Below are positions 46,745-59,409 of a stretch of 64,000 bases of DNA, piece after piece. Source of the DNA: Paralvinella palmiformis (Eukaryota > Annelida > Polychaeta > Terebellida > Alvinellidae). A model generated the notes under the pieces. It was not told where the DNA came from and searched no databases. It saw only the letters and a program-made list of their open reading frames with translations. Location: NCBI GenBank assembly GCA_025642065.1, contig JAODUP010000050.1, positions 497,001-561,000 of the forward strand. Direction: 5' to 3'. Numbering within the stretch: position 1 is the first letter of the stretch; each line of letters starts with the position of its first letter. Position numbers and translations under genes: made by a program.

Positions 46745-49700
46745 ATGGCGCATACGCTGCCGAGACAGAACTACCACCCAGACTGCGAAGCCGGGGTCAA
46801 CAAACAGATAAACCTCGAATTGTATGCCTCTTATGTGTACCAGTCCATGGTGAGTACTAGACGTGTGTTAAGTTTGGGTGGAACTGTCATTCGTTGAGGT
46901 CACTTTGTTCACATTTGTCTGTTTCTGTGTGAATGACATCCTCGTGTACCGTCCACTTGTATTACAGTTATAGGAGTTTAAGCTTTGAGCAGTGTGACTC
47001 AATAAAATAAATTTCAAGTGACGACAAAGTTGGAAAAATAGACCCAACCAAACGTTTCGGGACATCTTGCAGCTATCTGCCCATCCAACTGTACCCCAGT
47101 CTAATCTGCCTTTAATTATTTATATCCGTGTACAAGTACCGGGTACTACACGCCGTAAACTAACCTTATCATGTACCATTCCTCAGGCATGGTACTTTGA
47201 CCGTGACGATGTCGCCCTTCCCGGGTTTCACAAGTTCTTCGCCAGAGCATCAGCCGAGGAGAGGATACACGCCGAGGCGTTGATGGCTTACCAGAACCGA
47301 CGTGGTGGACGTATTGTATTGCAGAATATTAAGGTAATAACCGAATAGTCGGCAATGTCTGAGTCAGTCGGCGGTTATTTTTGGTGAAGTCGACTTCACT
47401 TCGACGTCCCATGCTTTCATGGCAAGTTTGGCCTTTTAACTTTATATTGCATTCTAAGACGCGTTACTCTTAGTCATAACTTGTTCTTCCAATTGTCCAA
47501 TACCCACACACGCAGGTCACACAGGAAACGTGGAATTAAGAATACACTTTGTACCATCTATCCCTTGGCAAATCAAGTTTTCTATACGCATAATGCGAGA
47601 TGGATTAATTTCTCGAATCGGCGATTAACGCTTGTGAAAGACACCTATAAAAATGATAGGGTGGTGCGGCAAACTAGATAAAGTTCGAACATCGGCTAAA
47701 CCTCTACGTGCACTGTACAGCGCTGGGTGACTCTATCGCAGATTAGTTAATATCGGGTGAATTACTGGAATGCACGAATATGATAAATCTTTTAAAATAT
47801 AAATCGGTATGACACGTGAGATAAAAATATATGAAACTGACATATTTCCATTATGTCCTATTATCTCGTCAATTAATGGCTACCTTTAAATAAAAGTCAT
47901 CCGTCTATAGACTAATTCAATTACCCCTGGCGTCACCATGCGGCTGAATTCCACACTATGGTCTCTGGTTAGAAGTCTTAAGAACACTATGTTGCATGGC
48001 GATTTACGTGTGTAGTGGTCGATAAATGTCATACTGAAAAGCTGTATATATGCTATTTACCAACTATATTTTGATTTTATTTAATCCATTATAGTCCATT
48101 AAAGGTATGTGATCCCCAGATCATAATTTTGCATTTAATAGGAATGGTATAGACTTAATCCAATTGATATATTCCACTAAACTTGAGTAACATTCAGCGC
48201 GATTTGCATGGCTGTCTTGGTCCGGCTTGTCTAGTTCAAACCAATTGTAGAACCGTTGCCTTCTGATATGACGATGTGAATGGATCAAATCAATGATCAA
48301 ATAGATTATAATTCAATGGGAATTCCTATTACTGTAACATTGCTATTTATGCATGATATCTTGTATTTAAAGTGAACTGTTTTATTTTCTGAACCAGCCA
48401 TTCGTGCAATATTTACCACATGTACATGTCAAGGGTGTTAATACTCTAAAGTAATAACAATTTTATTTAATAATATACAGGTGATATGTATATGATTGGT
48501 TCCCAGGTACAAGTAAAAATAATATTTCCAAAATCTTCTTTTTAAAATCAATTTACAATCAGCTAATTTTAAAATTATTTATTTAATCCATTGAAACCCA
48601 TGCTAAAAAACTGCAAGTCAACATGAATAACTAAGGCTTAGATGTCATTCATCTGGAAAAATCGGTACGCTCAATCATCGGGTTATATCATAAGTAGTGC
48701 GATAAATCCTTTGGAAAGACACAATCGTTCAGCTGAAAAACTAGTCTCAGTCTCCGTGTAATATGAAATATGATTTGCTGAAAGATTTCCAGTATTTATG
48801 GTTAGTTAAAAGTTGCCATCCCCTATTAACAGTGGGCGCCATAGCTGTTTCTAACACGAGACCGCAGTTGGTAACCGATGCAACGCATTTCGTCTGGATC
48901 GGTCTATTGGCAAGTCGCTTGTCCGCTGGGTCACCGCTGGTATACTGAATCCATTTTCGCGATCATTGGACTTCCATTTCAGAGGCCGGATCGTGACGAG
49001 TGGGGTTCCGGATTGGAAGCGATGAAGATGGCTTTATCTCTGGAAAAAAGCGTTAACCAGTGTCTGACGGATTTACGCCGATTGGCCGAATCGAAAGGAG
49101 ATGTCCAGGTTTGTGTACACGGATCAGTAATCGGGGGGAGTATTTTCTTGGTTCACAGCTGAATCAAAAACCGATGGTGATGATGATTGGTGATGATTGG
49201 CGATTTACGGCCACTTTTGTGCACTTGGTAGGCTAAATGGGCCGAGCGACCTCCAAAGGTAATGAAGCGAAGTCAAAGATGAAACACCCTTCAGATATGG
49301 GAACGCCTTCAGATATGGGAACGCCTTGATTCGAACACGGGTGGTCGTGATCTGTGGTCCAACTGAGGCGCCCCTTACATTCATCCATCTTTACATCGTA
49401 ATTACAGACACGTTCAACCATCATCTGTGGGTTGAGACTAGAGGTTCCGTGTTAAATCGATCCTCTGTAGGCTTAACCTGGACTTGTTTAATTCTGGCAA
49501 ATAACTGCCGATGTTTATCTATCACAAAAATATAAATTCTAAATTCCAATTTCCTTCCTTCCGTCACCCTGTTCGGTTTATAAGTTAATATAAATGTCAA
49601 ATGAGCCTCGTCCATGATTCGGGGACACGTCGGTAGCGCAGTGTTAGAGCTCTGTGCTGCAAACATCCGCGTTGTGTGATCGAATCCGATTAATACCTGT

Positions 49701-49753
49701 GTTTGTGGGATTTGTCTACCTAGGGAATTGTCACTCGGCCATATATATATTTA

Positions 49754-49807
<54 letters not shown>

Positions 49808-50428
49808 GTGTGCCTAGGCTAAAATAGAACACACTACTGCATCATTTCTCTCGTAATTCTAATTGGAACTGAAATTTACCGTATGGGAACCCCGCCTCAG
49901 AAGGTTTTATCACTGGAGTTAACTGGGCTTCACCGACGTAGTATCAGTAGCTTGCTGATGGGAAAAACTGGAAAAAAATATTTGTATTGGATGCTAATTG
50001 ATGAAAATTCAGACTGCTTATATATCATGTATGGATCTTGCAAATCCGAAAGTTTAATTGAAACGTCCTATCGTGGAATATATTCTTTCGAAAAAAATGA
50101 TATCGGGTCGACCTGCGGTAATGTTTGCTTCAGTGATAAGTTTTGGTAATTTGGTCGGCTAATCCAGACGACGGTGTAGAGCCATCCAAATTGTTCTCCG
50201 TAGGACCAGCTAATTTGTTGTCATTGCTTGCTTTACAAAACGCAGCTTAATTAACAAAATAATAATGAACAACCTTTCTCGTTGTAGTTCACCCATTTTC
50301 TGGACGAGAATTATCTGAAAGGTCAGATCGGTGACATTAAGGAACTGTCCGATTACATCACTACATTGACTAACGTCGGATCCGGTTTGGGAGAGTACAG
50401 CTTTGATAAGGAGACGCTCGACGGCTAA
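46745..50428 (+). CDS. Ferritin, cytosolic heavy-chain-like subunit
   Basis: Four coding exons (46745-46849, 47187-47333, 48983-49108, 50288-50428) join with all introns in phase 0 to give 172 residues, the normal ferritin length. All ferroxidase-centre residues are visible: E25, Y32, E59 and E60, H63, E105 and Q139, corresponding to human H-chain E27, Y34, E61/E62, H65, E107 and Q141. The QNRRGGRI segment of helix B is also clear. There is no signal peptide, so this is the cytosolic rather than the secreted type. Function from the family: 24 subunits form a cage that oxidises ferrous iron and stores it as mineral. The start ATG (aaaATGG) is the first in frame after the TATA-defined leader. 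I see no CAGTG loop of an iron-responsive element between TATA box and ATG. Introns contain a SINE and the (AT)n tract at 49740. Confidence 0.96.
49178..49376 (-). mobile_element. Family 2 SINE in ferritin intron 3
   Basis: Antisense copy. The segment TTCAGATATGGGAACGCC is present twice in tandem and part of the head is deleted. Confidence 0.8.
49620..49742 (+). mobile_element. tRNA-like SINE fragment in ferritin intron 3
   Basis: GTCGGTAGCGCAGTGTTAGA with GTGATCGAATCC, followed by ACCTGTGTTTGTGGGATTTG. The last segment recurs at 56270-56296 in a similar fragment. Confidence 0.5.
49740..49804. repeat. (TA)n microsatellite in ferritin intron 3
   Basis: Two TA runs split by TTTAAAA, about 30 units in total. 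Confidence 0.9.
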
Positions 50429-50802
50429 ACGGGATTCTCCGTACGGCGATTGATACTTGGAACGATACCATCTGGTCGTGCTTGTTATTGTTGTTATACA
50501 GTTGTTAATGTATACCGGATATATTCATATCGATTTTGTAGTCCCTGGAAAGAGGTCATCGTTGTTAATGAGCGATGCCGTATCACGGGTACCGTGTCCG
50601 CCGTTCGCAGACAGTACAAGGAATCGGTTAGTGGTTCATGTCGCGATAAAGTAAAATGCATGTTTCATTTGCAGATGAATCTTTGTTTTGTTCATTAGCG
50701 CATAATGGAGGAATAATTGCTAGAGTTGTTGGATGTATTGTTCTCGTAAAGAGTGATTTGTTGCGTCGTGTCGGCCTGAACGGTGATCGCATGCTATAAC
50801 TG

Positions 50803-50808
50803 AATAAA
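50803..50808 (+). terminator. Polyadenylation signal AATAAA of the ferritin gene
   Basis: AATAAA lies about 375 nt after the ferritin stop, followed by a T-rich stretch. It is the first canonical hexamer downstream of the gene. Confidence 0.6.
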
Positions 50809-51568
50809 TTTCGTTGTTTTATTTGAATATTTTCCATGCATAAGTGCACGACTTGTTTGTTTGGGATTTCTGCATTAAGCGATCAAATGTAACGTGTAAC
50901 AGTTTGTTTTACAATAAACAATTAGCAGTCGCCAATTTATTACGGTCGCAACGATTCCTTACCTCACCATTTTATTACTGATGTTTATAATAATATTGAT
51001 CATCATTTAGCACATTTATAAAAGGCATTTTTCATATTAGGACTAGTTCAAGAACGTTTTGTATAAAACAGAAATGTTCACATTGAACTAAAAATTGTTC
51101 AAGTTCTGATTATGAAGACCGGACGCTGTTTTGGCAATGGCCAGTTTCTTTTCTGGCGTTTTGAAATCCTGAATAATTTTGCGACTATATCACTTCGGCT
51201 TTGTGAATCATATATTTAATGGCGGTGCTTGTAAACTATGTTGTAAGGATCCATTAATGGGTTATTCTGGACGGGAAAAGATCCGGATTTATGGCACGTG
51301 AGCACAAATGTCTTATTGCAGAGAAACACAGTTTGTAGACAGTACGACGCCGTTTTTATCTATTCAGACGTGTATAACTCCTATTGAGCTGAATCGAGGG
51401 TGGGACGTCCTCTTGATTCGATGGTTCCACAAATGGCTGCTAGGGTTCAAAAAGCCTACATCTGGGCAGTTCACGGCGGGATTTCCCATGCACGATGAAT
51501 ATTGTTACACTAGACGACACCAGAAACATTGAAAAATTCGCAGAAGGAAGACTAAGATAATACCTGAT

Positions 51569-51705
51569 CAGATCATGTTTTACGGTCACTTTTGTGCACA
51601 TGGTAGGTTAAATGGGCCGAGCGACCTCCCAAGGTAATGAAGCGAACTCAAAGATGAAACAACCTTCAGATATACCCACACTGAGATTCAAACCACAGGT
51701 CTTCA
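51569..51705 (-). mobile_element. Family 2 SINE, head-truncated
   Basis: From CATGTTTTACGGTCACTTTT to CACTGAGATTCAAACCACAG; the rest of the head is gone. Confidence 0.75.
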
Positions 51706-51825
51706 GTGCGATAAGCTGCTAATTGTATTACGGTTATGTATACCGTAGTTACACGATATCGTGTGACAAAATTAGTATGTTTATAAACTGGATATTCCCA
51801 ATAAGTGATCTCTTATTTTGTTGCC

Positions 51826-51864
<39 letters not shown>

Positions 51865-52135
51865 CATACATACATACGATGTGTAATTTTCCCAACAGAA
51901 GAAAACATGCTGTTGACCAAACCAAGTGTGATAGATATGGGTGTACTTGTACCATGAATTGGGGTTATTATATATGTCTTTCAGCGATAAGTTTTATGTT
52001 ATGATTGAAACCATCCCTGAATATCGCCCATAGTGTACACGTATATGCGAGTGTCGCCGTGACAATAAAACCCTCCGTGGCGTGCTACAAAGCCGTCAGG
52101 CTTGAGTGACCATAAAGACCTGCCAAGAATGTCGT

Positions 52136-52426
52136 TTAGGAATGTGGGAAATGGGTGTGGAGATCTGTAGGCGCCTTGGATATATTGTCTGGGAAAAAAT
52201 TCAACTTCAATGGATTGACATTCTTATTACGCCAATCATTTACAGTGAGCACTGGGCCAATTTTCGAGATATATGGTGAAATCGTATTTGATTGACCTGG
52301 AAGCCAGCTGCATGAAAACGTGCGTGATGTCTCTAATTTAAAAACAATATTATTGAGGGACCTTGCATTGCAAGGTTTGATCGTGAATTTAAACTCTGGA
52401 GGCCATAGACGTACGGGTGAACACAT
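52136..52426 (-). CDS. Unrecognised 96-codon ORF next to a LINE remnant
   Basis: Minus-strand frame with VRLWPPEFKFTIKPCNARSL and a closing THFPHS. Adjacent plus-strand DNA is a decayed LINE, so this may be the antisense or a different element. No domain is recognised. Confidence 0.15.
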   Translation of the reverse strand: MCSPVRLWPPEFKFTIKPCNARSLNNIVFKLETSRTFSCSWLPGQSNTISPYISKIGPVLTVNDWRNKNVNPLKLNFFPDNISKAPTDLHTHFPHS

Positions 52427-52479
52427 GTTCCGAAACTTTAAATTTGTATGCTAACTCTTTGAACACAAAGTGCAATTAT

Positions 52480-53050
52480 TACCTGTCGTTTTTGGTGCCC
52501 CCAAATCGTTTAATAGATCGTAAATCTTTGTCCAGAAAGACTCTGAGGATGACGCCCGCGGGATGTTCACTAAAATCAAATATCAAAAGTAAGACTCCCG
52601 ACCATATTCCGACCAAAATGATCAAATAGTTCATTGGACAGCTACTTCCGGTTACGAGGCAAGTCGTTATCCGTTCACTCGTTTCGTGGACATCCAGATG
52701 AATGGAAAATGACTTCGGTTGAAAAGGTAAGCATTGAATCCCGATCTGAATAATTATAGACGAGTTATTATAGACTTGGAGTTTATGTCGAAACTAACCA
52801 AAACAAATCAGCGATTAATCAGTTTAGTGCTTGTTGGTGGCTCACATTTCCGCTGCGAGATTGTCGATTCGCTGATCCAGTGTCACATTCCACGAAAACG
52901 ACTATTATCAAAGTTCAATCCGATATGTTTGCTAATGTGAATCAACGAAGAATTAAACAACTGAATTTGGTAGACTTGTCCGGTAGATTTGACACGGTGG
53001 GTCATAACATAATACTCAAGGTTATGAACTATGATGTTAGTATATCTTGA
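52480..53050 (+). mobile_element. Decayed LINE reverse transcriptase
   Basis: Successive frames give TPDHIPTKMIK near 52600, DEWKM near 52700, NPDLNNYRRV at about 52737 and LVDLSGRFDTVGHNIILKVM at 52968-53030. These are, in order, the blocks that lead into RT motif A in Jockey/CR1-type elements. Several stops and frameshifts break it. It lies in the ferritin-KIF6 intergenic region. Confidence 0.65.
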
Positions 53051-54146
53051 GGTGATTCGCCTCATGCCCACGATCCATATCTTAGTGTATTTATAGCTAA
53101 AGCTGACCCTAACCAAATAGAATTTGACGAGGAAGTTCCACGGGAATCTTAATTGTTTGGGCCGAGGTGTACTCTACTCGTCATAATGTTTATTATGTTC
53201 GGTATATAATGATTGAAATCAACACCGTGCATATGCAGATGGCCATCACGTATATTGTAGAAATTACTCAAACAATGCCTTACAGTCGATGGAACACAGC
53301 TGAAGACCGAGGAAGGAAATATATAGAAATCATTTTAATAATAACATTGACTAAAATGCCTTTGAACTCTATTTATAATTTAGGAGGATACTTCCATCAA
53401 CACATATCGATGAAATGCTATGTGAAGATTAAATACAAAACATCTGATGCGCAGTTGTGCATTTTTCGTCGGATTCATAAATAACGTAATTATCATACCA
53501 TAGAAGACACCGATGACCCAGTACACCGTCAGGTCGACTGCTGCAATGTGTTGCTTATTGGCTAACCTAAGTTAGTTTTCAATTAAAGAAAATAAGGCAA
53601 CACATATAACTCAACATATTGGAACTAGAGTTTTTATGTAGAGTTCAAATGTTTTGTTACATGATTACTATACTGTAAAAGGTGTGTATAATAACGTATA
53701 AGGTATCGTTCCTCAACGATCCTAAACGTATTAAAGGAATACTTAATGTTACCGATCTCAGTTATTGTTCGTGTTTTCGTGATGTACTGAATCTCAAATT
53801 TCCTGTCCCAGCAGATAAGACAAATGGCGATCGTACTTTTAAGGAGCTGCATCAAAATTGTGGCCTGGTAATAATTCCATCTGATTAATAGCTGTTTATA
53901 AGATCGATATTAATATTTTAAAATGCAACTTGAAGACTCCTCACATATTTTAGTGGGGCATATAAAGACATTAATTATTTTAGCATTGTTTTGTAGTGTT
54001 CGTTTTATAATATTGTTCAGCAATCCATCTCTGTGTACTGTACATGTTAAGTACAACTAAATTATATTTTAAATAAGGTTCTATATAATTAAATAAAAAA
54101 TAATGGTACTGTGGTACACCATAACAGGATATAAAATATACATATA

Positions 54147-54198
<52 letters not shown>

Positions 54199-55874
54199 CA
54201 CTATCCATATAATCAACGTTGTTGACTATAAGTTGCCCGAGACATCAGATAATTACCGGCCAGATCGTTCACCACAACCAGGAGGTTGTATAACTAAAAA
54301 GCATTCAAGTTTGGTAGATGCGGTAGACATTATGATTATGCAGCCAGACCTAAATTTACTTCCCGGTGAAGTAGTCGAAAGCACGTCTCTGAATGCAATC
54401 AAGTCTAGGTTGTATCCGTTTAATTTGGCATGCTGAGGAATACAGCTGTGAACTGTCATAACTCTTAATGCAGGTGTATGTGTGTGTATACCTTTATGGT
54501 AAGGTTAATAACGAGTTGTCATATCAAACATGCTTATATCGCCATCTAGCGTCTATTGTAGTACAAGGGTGAAGGTCACTAACTCGACAACAGCATGGCG
54601 GACGTCAACAAATCTTACGAAGCAATAATAAACGTCATTGTTTGACGTGAATAAAAATATATCATGTATAGGTAAAGCCTCCCTTATGTATGCCTTATAA
54701 CACAGCCATCTAATTTACAATAGTGTATATATTAATATAATATATAAATAGCTTTGTAATATGTTTGTGCTTGCTTTTGAAATGTGTAGATGATCTAGAT
54801 CTAGACTTGTCTAGAATCTAGAGACTAGAAGTAGAATCTAGACTCTAAACTATTATCTTATAAATCCAATACCAGCTAGATTTAGATATATTTAAACTAA
54901 CTAAGCCTTAGTCTATGCCCATCAGTCATGAGCTTAATGGGGAACTGAACAATTTACCTTTTTGGACAGTTCTCCCATTAATTAAGTTAACTGATTAAGA
55001 TGTTTACCTTTTCAACTGCACAGAAAAGGTTTCACTTAGTTAATTCTTATTATTTTTTAATTGATTGTAATTATTGGAAAGTTAGTAGTATTCTAATAAT
55101 ACTAGTAAAATTATTTATTTATTAGATCTATCACAAACAATTAGATGTACATTACAGTTGTAATGGCACATTATATCTTTGATACTTAATTTAAAGACAT
55201 AGCTTGCTGAATGAAATAGATCTAACACCTATAAAAGTAACCCCAAATCCTACCATGAGATTTATAAACTATACCCGATATTATACATAATAAGGAAATA
55301 ATCCAGATTACCGGAGGGCCACTATTAAAGCTTTCTTGAATGCCAGATTATACTCATGATCTTACCTATCCCTGTACTCGAACTACTGCCAATTGATGTC
55401 ATCAGTGGTTCATTTACATAACTCTGACAGCTCAGTAGATGCTTCTTCTTACTTCTAACAAGAATAAAATACAATTTTTATAAGAAATTGTTATATAGTT
55501 TTCTTTAGCCATTTCAGTAATATATGAGGCTGTTTGTGCCAACTGTAATTTAATATTCGTAAAACACATTTTTTACCATGAAATTGTATTCTTGGCTGAC
55601 ACTTGTTTACATTGTTATAACTGGTTCATACTAATAGTTTGTACTTAGTCATGTCAGACTTTAGCAGCATTTATTCTCTGTCTGGCTTCAAATTGGGGGT
55701 GTCCACAGATGTTTATGAGAAATACTGCGATGATCTTTCAGTTCTTAGCTTAGAATAACTTATCCCTTAAGACAGTTATAATTCATAACTACAAAAGCAA
55801 GGTGAAATAGTAACTATTAATGCAAGAGAGTCCACATAACAACAGCTCTATGTAACTAAAAACTCACCTTTTCA
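53051..55874. other. No gene seen
   Basis: AT-rich. Contains a (TA)n tract at 54135, TCTAGA-rich DNA at 54785-54850 and a CTCF-like motif at 54538. Short frames at 53167-53888 have low complexity composition. Confidence 0.5.
54135..54197. repeat. (TA)n microsatellite
   Basis: TA units with one TGTA interruption, in the ferritin-KIF6 intergenic region. Confidence 0.9.
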
Positions 55875-56165
55875 GACTCGCTTATCCTTCCTAAGTTTCC
55901 ACCTCATCTGATCATTTGTTGATGAACTTTGCATTGTACCTGAACTGTGAGTTTGCCCAACCCCTGTACTAGCTGTGCCACTGAGCTCGATTCTTTTCGA
56001 TGATATTGGCGCAATAGAAGTTTTGTAATTATTATCATTATTTGTACAAATACATAAATACAGCGTATAAGTGTCCTTTATCATTGGATCCCCGAGCGCT
56101 GGTATCAGTGCCCCAGGAAAACAAATTGATGGGCTCCTTGTCCTTGTGGGGGCCCTAAACTTCAT
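55875..56165 (-). repeat. Dispersed repeat family 5, copy 2
   Basis: Antisense counterpart of 45030-45355. A 108-codon minus-strand frame across it is part of the repeat. A 60-bp piece (CACTGAGCTCGATTC...) also lies at about 59872-59935. Confidence 0.7.
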
Positions 56166-56204
56166 GTAAAATGATGCCATTACTATCATGCTTGACACAT
56201 TATT

Positions 56205-56297
56205 CTGCTACAGCAGTGCTTAGGGTACTGCACTGCAATCCGCCAGGTTGTGGGTTTGAATTCAGTTCATACCTGTGTTTGGAAGATATTTCCTACA
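56205..56297 (+). mobile_element. tRNA-like SINE fragment
   Basis: CTACAGCAGTGCTTAGGGTA, box B-like GGGTTTGAATTC and ACCTGTGTTTGGAAGATATT. It abuts the oppositely oriented family 2 fragment at 56298. Confidence 0.45.
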
Positions 56298-56427
56298 GAT
56301 GATTAGGCTAAACGGGCCGAGCGGCCTTCGAAGGTAATGAAGCGAAATCAAAGATGAAACAATCTTCAGATATGCTCACTGATCTGTAATCCAATGCGCT
56401 ACCATTAGACAACAGAGATGCCCTGTT
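56298..56427 (-). mobile_element. Family 2 SINE, internally deleted
   Basis: From ATTAGGCTAAACGGGCCGAG to the head at GACAACAGAGATGCCC; the box B region is deleted. Confidence 0.72.
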
Positions 56428-57896
56428 TCCCACATAATTCGTCTCTCTGTCATACATCCTAGGAGTGACAGGTGTTGAAGATAAATAATCCAATCCACCA
56501 GTGAACCAATAATCAATACTGACAAGATTACTGAGTCAATCACAGACGTTGTCGTATCAGCCAGTGCTCAATTATTTATGTTAAATAATAGATGATCATA
56601 TTACAAATGATGTGTTATAATATTTTCTATAGATAGGGAACCATTATATATATAAAGTCATAAATCTTATGGATATTGTTCAATATGTTCCATGAACTGA
56701 AGCAAAATGATGCATCCATGAAAATGGTGACAATTGGCCCTCATTTAAACAGGTCCCCGAGTGGCCACCTTTATGGTGCCTTCAGCACACAAGTTGGGGA
56801 CAAATGGGGTTTGTAACACTTCAGCCACATACTTTCTGGTTAATTGATCCCATATACACATTATTTTAACCATTGATGACCTTGTTTTTAAATTATTTGC
56901 ATTGTAGGATCAGTGTAATAAAGCCCACCCACTAAAATATACATGGCTCCCAAGTGAAACTAGTTTATACTTCTTCTGCCTGTAACCGTGAATAACTTTC
57001 ATGTCATTTGATTATCATTAACAGTTTTCAAATGTTTGATAAAAATGCTCAGATGATTGAGAAATATTTTGCCGAAACCCATAAATTTATCTCTAAAATC
57101 ACTCTATGTGTATACGTTTGTGTCCTGAAAAAAGTATATACTGTCTTGCAATTATTCTGTAAATTTATTCGTCTGTAGGAGTAAGAACCAACTCGTGAGT
57201 TGGCAGACAGGTATGTGGGTAGGTTATGATATTGACTCACTCTGCAGCAGGTTTTACTAAGAGTTATGGGAGTCATTCTTGTTTTATGACATCAGCTCAA
57301 CAGTCCAATATTCCAACAGTCTAGTATTCTACTAGCCTATGAATCTAACAATATAGGTTTGACACAGTGAAGGATGGCCTTCATAATAGAATTGCATGGC
57401 TAAATATACAACAGGATAAATTCTGGTTGTAGCCAGGATTCCATTTCAGTTGCAAAACAACAACAACTCCTGAAAATGCATATCAAATGAAAGTGTTAAT
57501 GATAAATACACCTTACAGTGTACCTCATCTCAGTTTCTTAGTTAATGTAGCTCTTTGTGCGCACGGAAATGGCCATAATAATCAGAATCTCGCATTTAAA
57601 CAATAACTCTGGTGCAATTAAAATGCATAATATATTCTTATCGATAAAATTTAACCAAAAATAAATTCCTCATAGAATGAAATATATCAATTTATATCTG
57701 ACAATTGTAATAAATTGTGCAGTTCATTTGGATGATAACAGAGGTATTGCAATTATAAATTGTTTAATTTGACACTGAGATTGAAACTGAGATCTGGAGT
57801 TCTGTCATGCAGTGCGCTACTGACTCCACCATGCTAGTGTCTTTTATCTTAAAGGAAGCTTGTAACGTGTTAATTATGCACATGATAGCGCATTGT
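56428..57896. other. No gene seen
   Basis: AT-rich unique-looking intergenic DNA before the family 3 SINE. No exon with flanking splice sites is supported. Confidence 0.5.
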
Positions 57897-58218
57897 TGAG
57901 CTCTGATAGCGCAGTTGTTTAGAGCACAGGACTCGTAGCTGAAGGGTTGCAGGTTCGAGGTTCCGGGAGGTGCAGTGCTGTCATTTGGCAATGGGTTCAC
58001 TCATCCATAAAATGAGAACCTGACAGGATATGATAGCTATGTGATTGAGTAATGCTATTGCACCCTTAATGGCAGCATGCATTGTATGCTCCCTTGTGAG
58101 TTGAGATGTGTGTTGGATTGGAACAGGTCTGAGTCAGGGATAGTAATACTGTCCAGCATCTCAAAACAGGGTTACCTCGTTCTGGCGCTATATAAACATG
58201 CATTATTATACATTATGT
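57897..58218 (+). mobile_element. Family 3 SINE, longest copy
   Basis: Head GAGCTCTGATAGCGCAGTTG, GACTCGTAGCTGAAGGG and box B GGTTCGAGG, then the long body to GGCGCTATATAAACATGC. Head sequence is tRNA-like but the copy is too long and lacks a foldable 3' acceptor, so it is a SINE, not a tRNA gene. Confidence 0.78.
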
Positions 58219-58684
58219 TCCCAATACAACACCTGAAATGGCTTCTTCACAGATGGGTATTTTTAGTAAGTGACTTAGACTGAAAAAAAACCATATATAG
58301 TATATACTGTATGCCTGCGATTAACTTTTGGTTTCTTCAACTGATTATGGTTCAGATTCCTAATCATTAAATAAAGGTGATTCTTATCAGATAATGAAGT
58401 AAAAAATATTATTTATACCGCCTCCACCACTCATTTTTATTATTTATATATTTATAAGGTTTCAGGTGGGAACAATTTTGTAATCTAGTCGATCAAATTC
58501 TGAATACTAATGAGTCTGTTAATTGGCAGTTGACTGTATATACGCAGGTTGTTCAAATGAAATAATTTTAATAGTTACAGTTTATTACATCAATCTGTTT
58601 GCAGTTTTATTTAAATATGTTTACACATATCAGTTATTTATGTATGTGTGTCACTTCTAATATATTCTGTTATCTGTGTGGCAG

Positions 58685-58990
58685 ACATGGGGTCAATTCC
58701 ATTTTGTCAATTTCAATTCCACTCAATTCCATTTAGTCACTTCCAATTCCGCATTAAATTTATCAATTCAATTTTTACCTACTCCAATCACTGATTGGAG
58801 TAGGTACTCCCAAGTACCTACTTGGAATACCTACTCCAAGTAGTTTATATTCCATGTAGGATTGTCATGGAAGAAATATTCCTGTATTAAAAATTAAATG
58901 GTAATTTAATTCGTGGATTGAATTTATTCGTATCAAATTCCAAATTTTTTTTTAAATTAAGCAATTCCAGAATTGAATTGCCCCATGGCT
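58685..58990 (+). mobile_element. AATTCC-rich MITE-like element, most complete copy
   Basis: Left end CATGGGGTCAATTCC and right end GAATTGCCCCATG form imperfect inverted termini around about 300 bp without coding capacity. Many internal AATTCC/GGAATT steps make it strongly self-complementary. Confidence 0.6.
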
Positions 58991-59054
58991 GCTCTGTGGT
59001 ATATTTTAAGTTTTAAATAGAGATAATATTATTATTAAATTAATGAATATTTGT

Positions 59055-59310
59055 TAGTGGTGGGTTAAAGCATGGGACTCCTCATCCATGATCATGGGGT
59101 TCAAATCCCGGCCATAACGCTATAGAAGTAGAGGTTTTTCATCCAGTCAGGCAGCTGTTTTCTCCACCAAATATACCATCTAATTCTAAATTTGTTCAGA
59201 ATTACTCCCCCATGGTGAAGATGTAAATTAGAGACCATTTACATCCTCCTCATTTGAGGTAGCCATGCCTTATAAAATAGCTGCCGTTTCAGTCATTATT
59301 ATTGTGTACT
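59055..59310 (+). mobile_element. Family 4 SINE just upstream of the KIF6-like start
   Basis: Diverged head with GGGTTCAAATCCCGGCC as box B, then the family 4 body ending CAGTCATTATTATTGT. It ends about 50 bp before the putative acceptor of the first coding exon. Confidence 0.7.
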
Positions 59311-59409
59311 CTTTTTTACCATGTTATTGCCAACTTTTGCAACTTTTTTTCTCTCCAGAAGAATGATTTCCATATTATGATAGATGCCGTCAGTTGCTGA
59401 TTGTTCATC

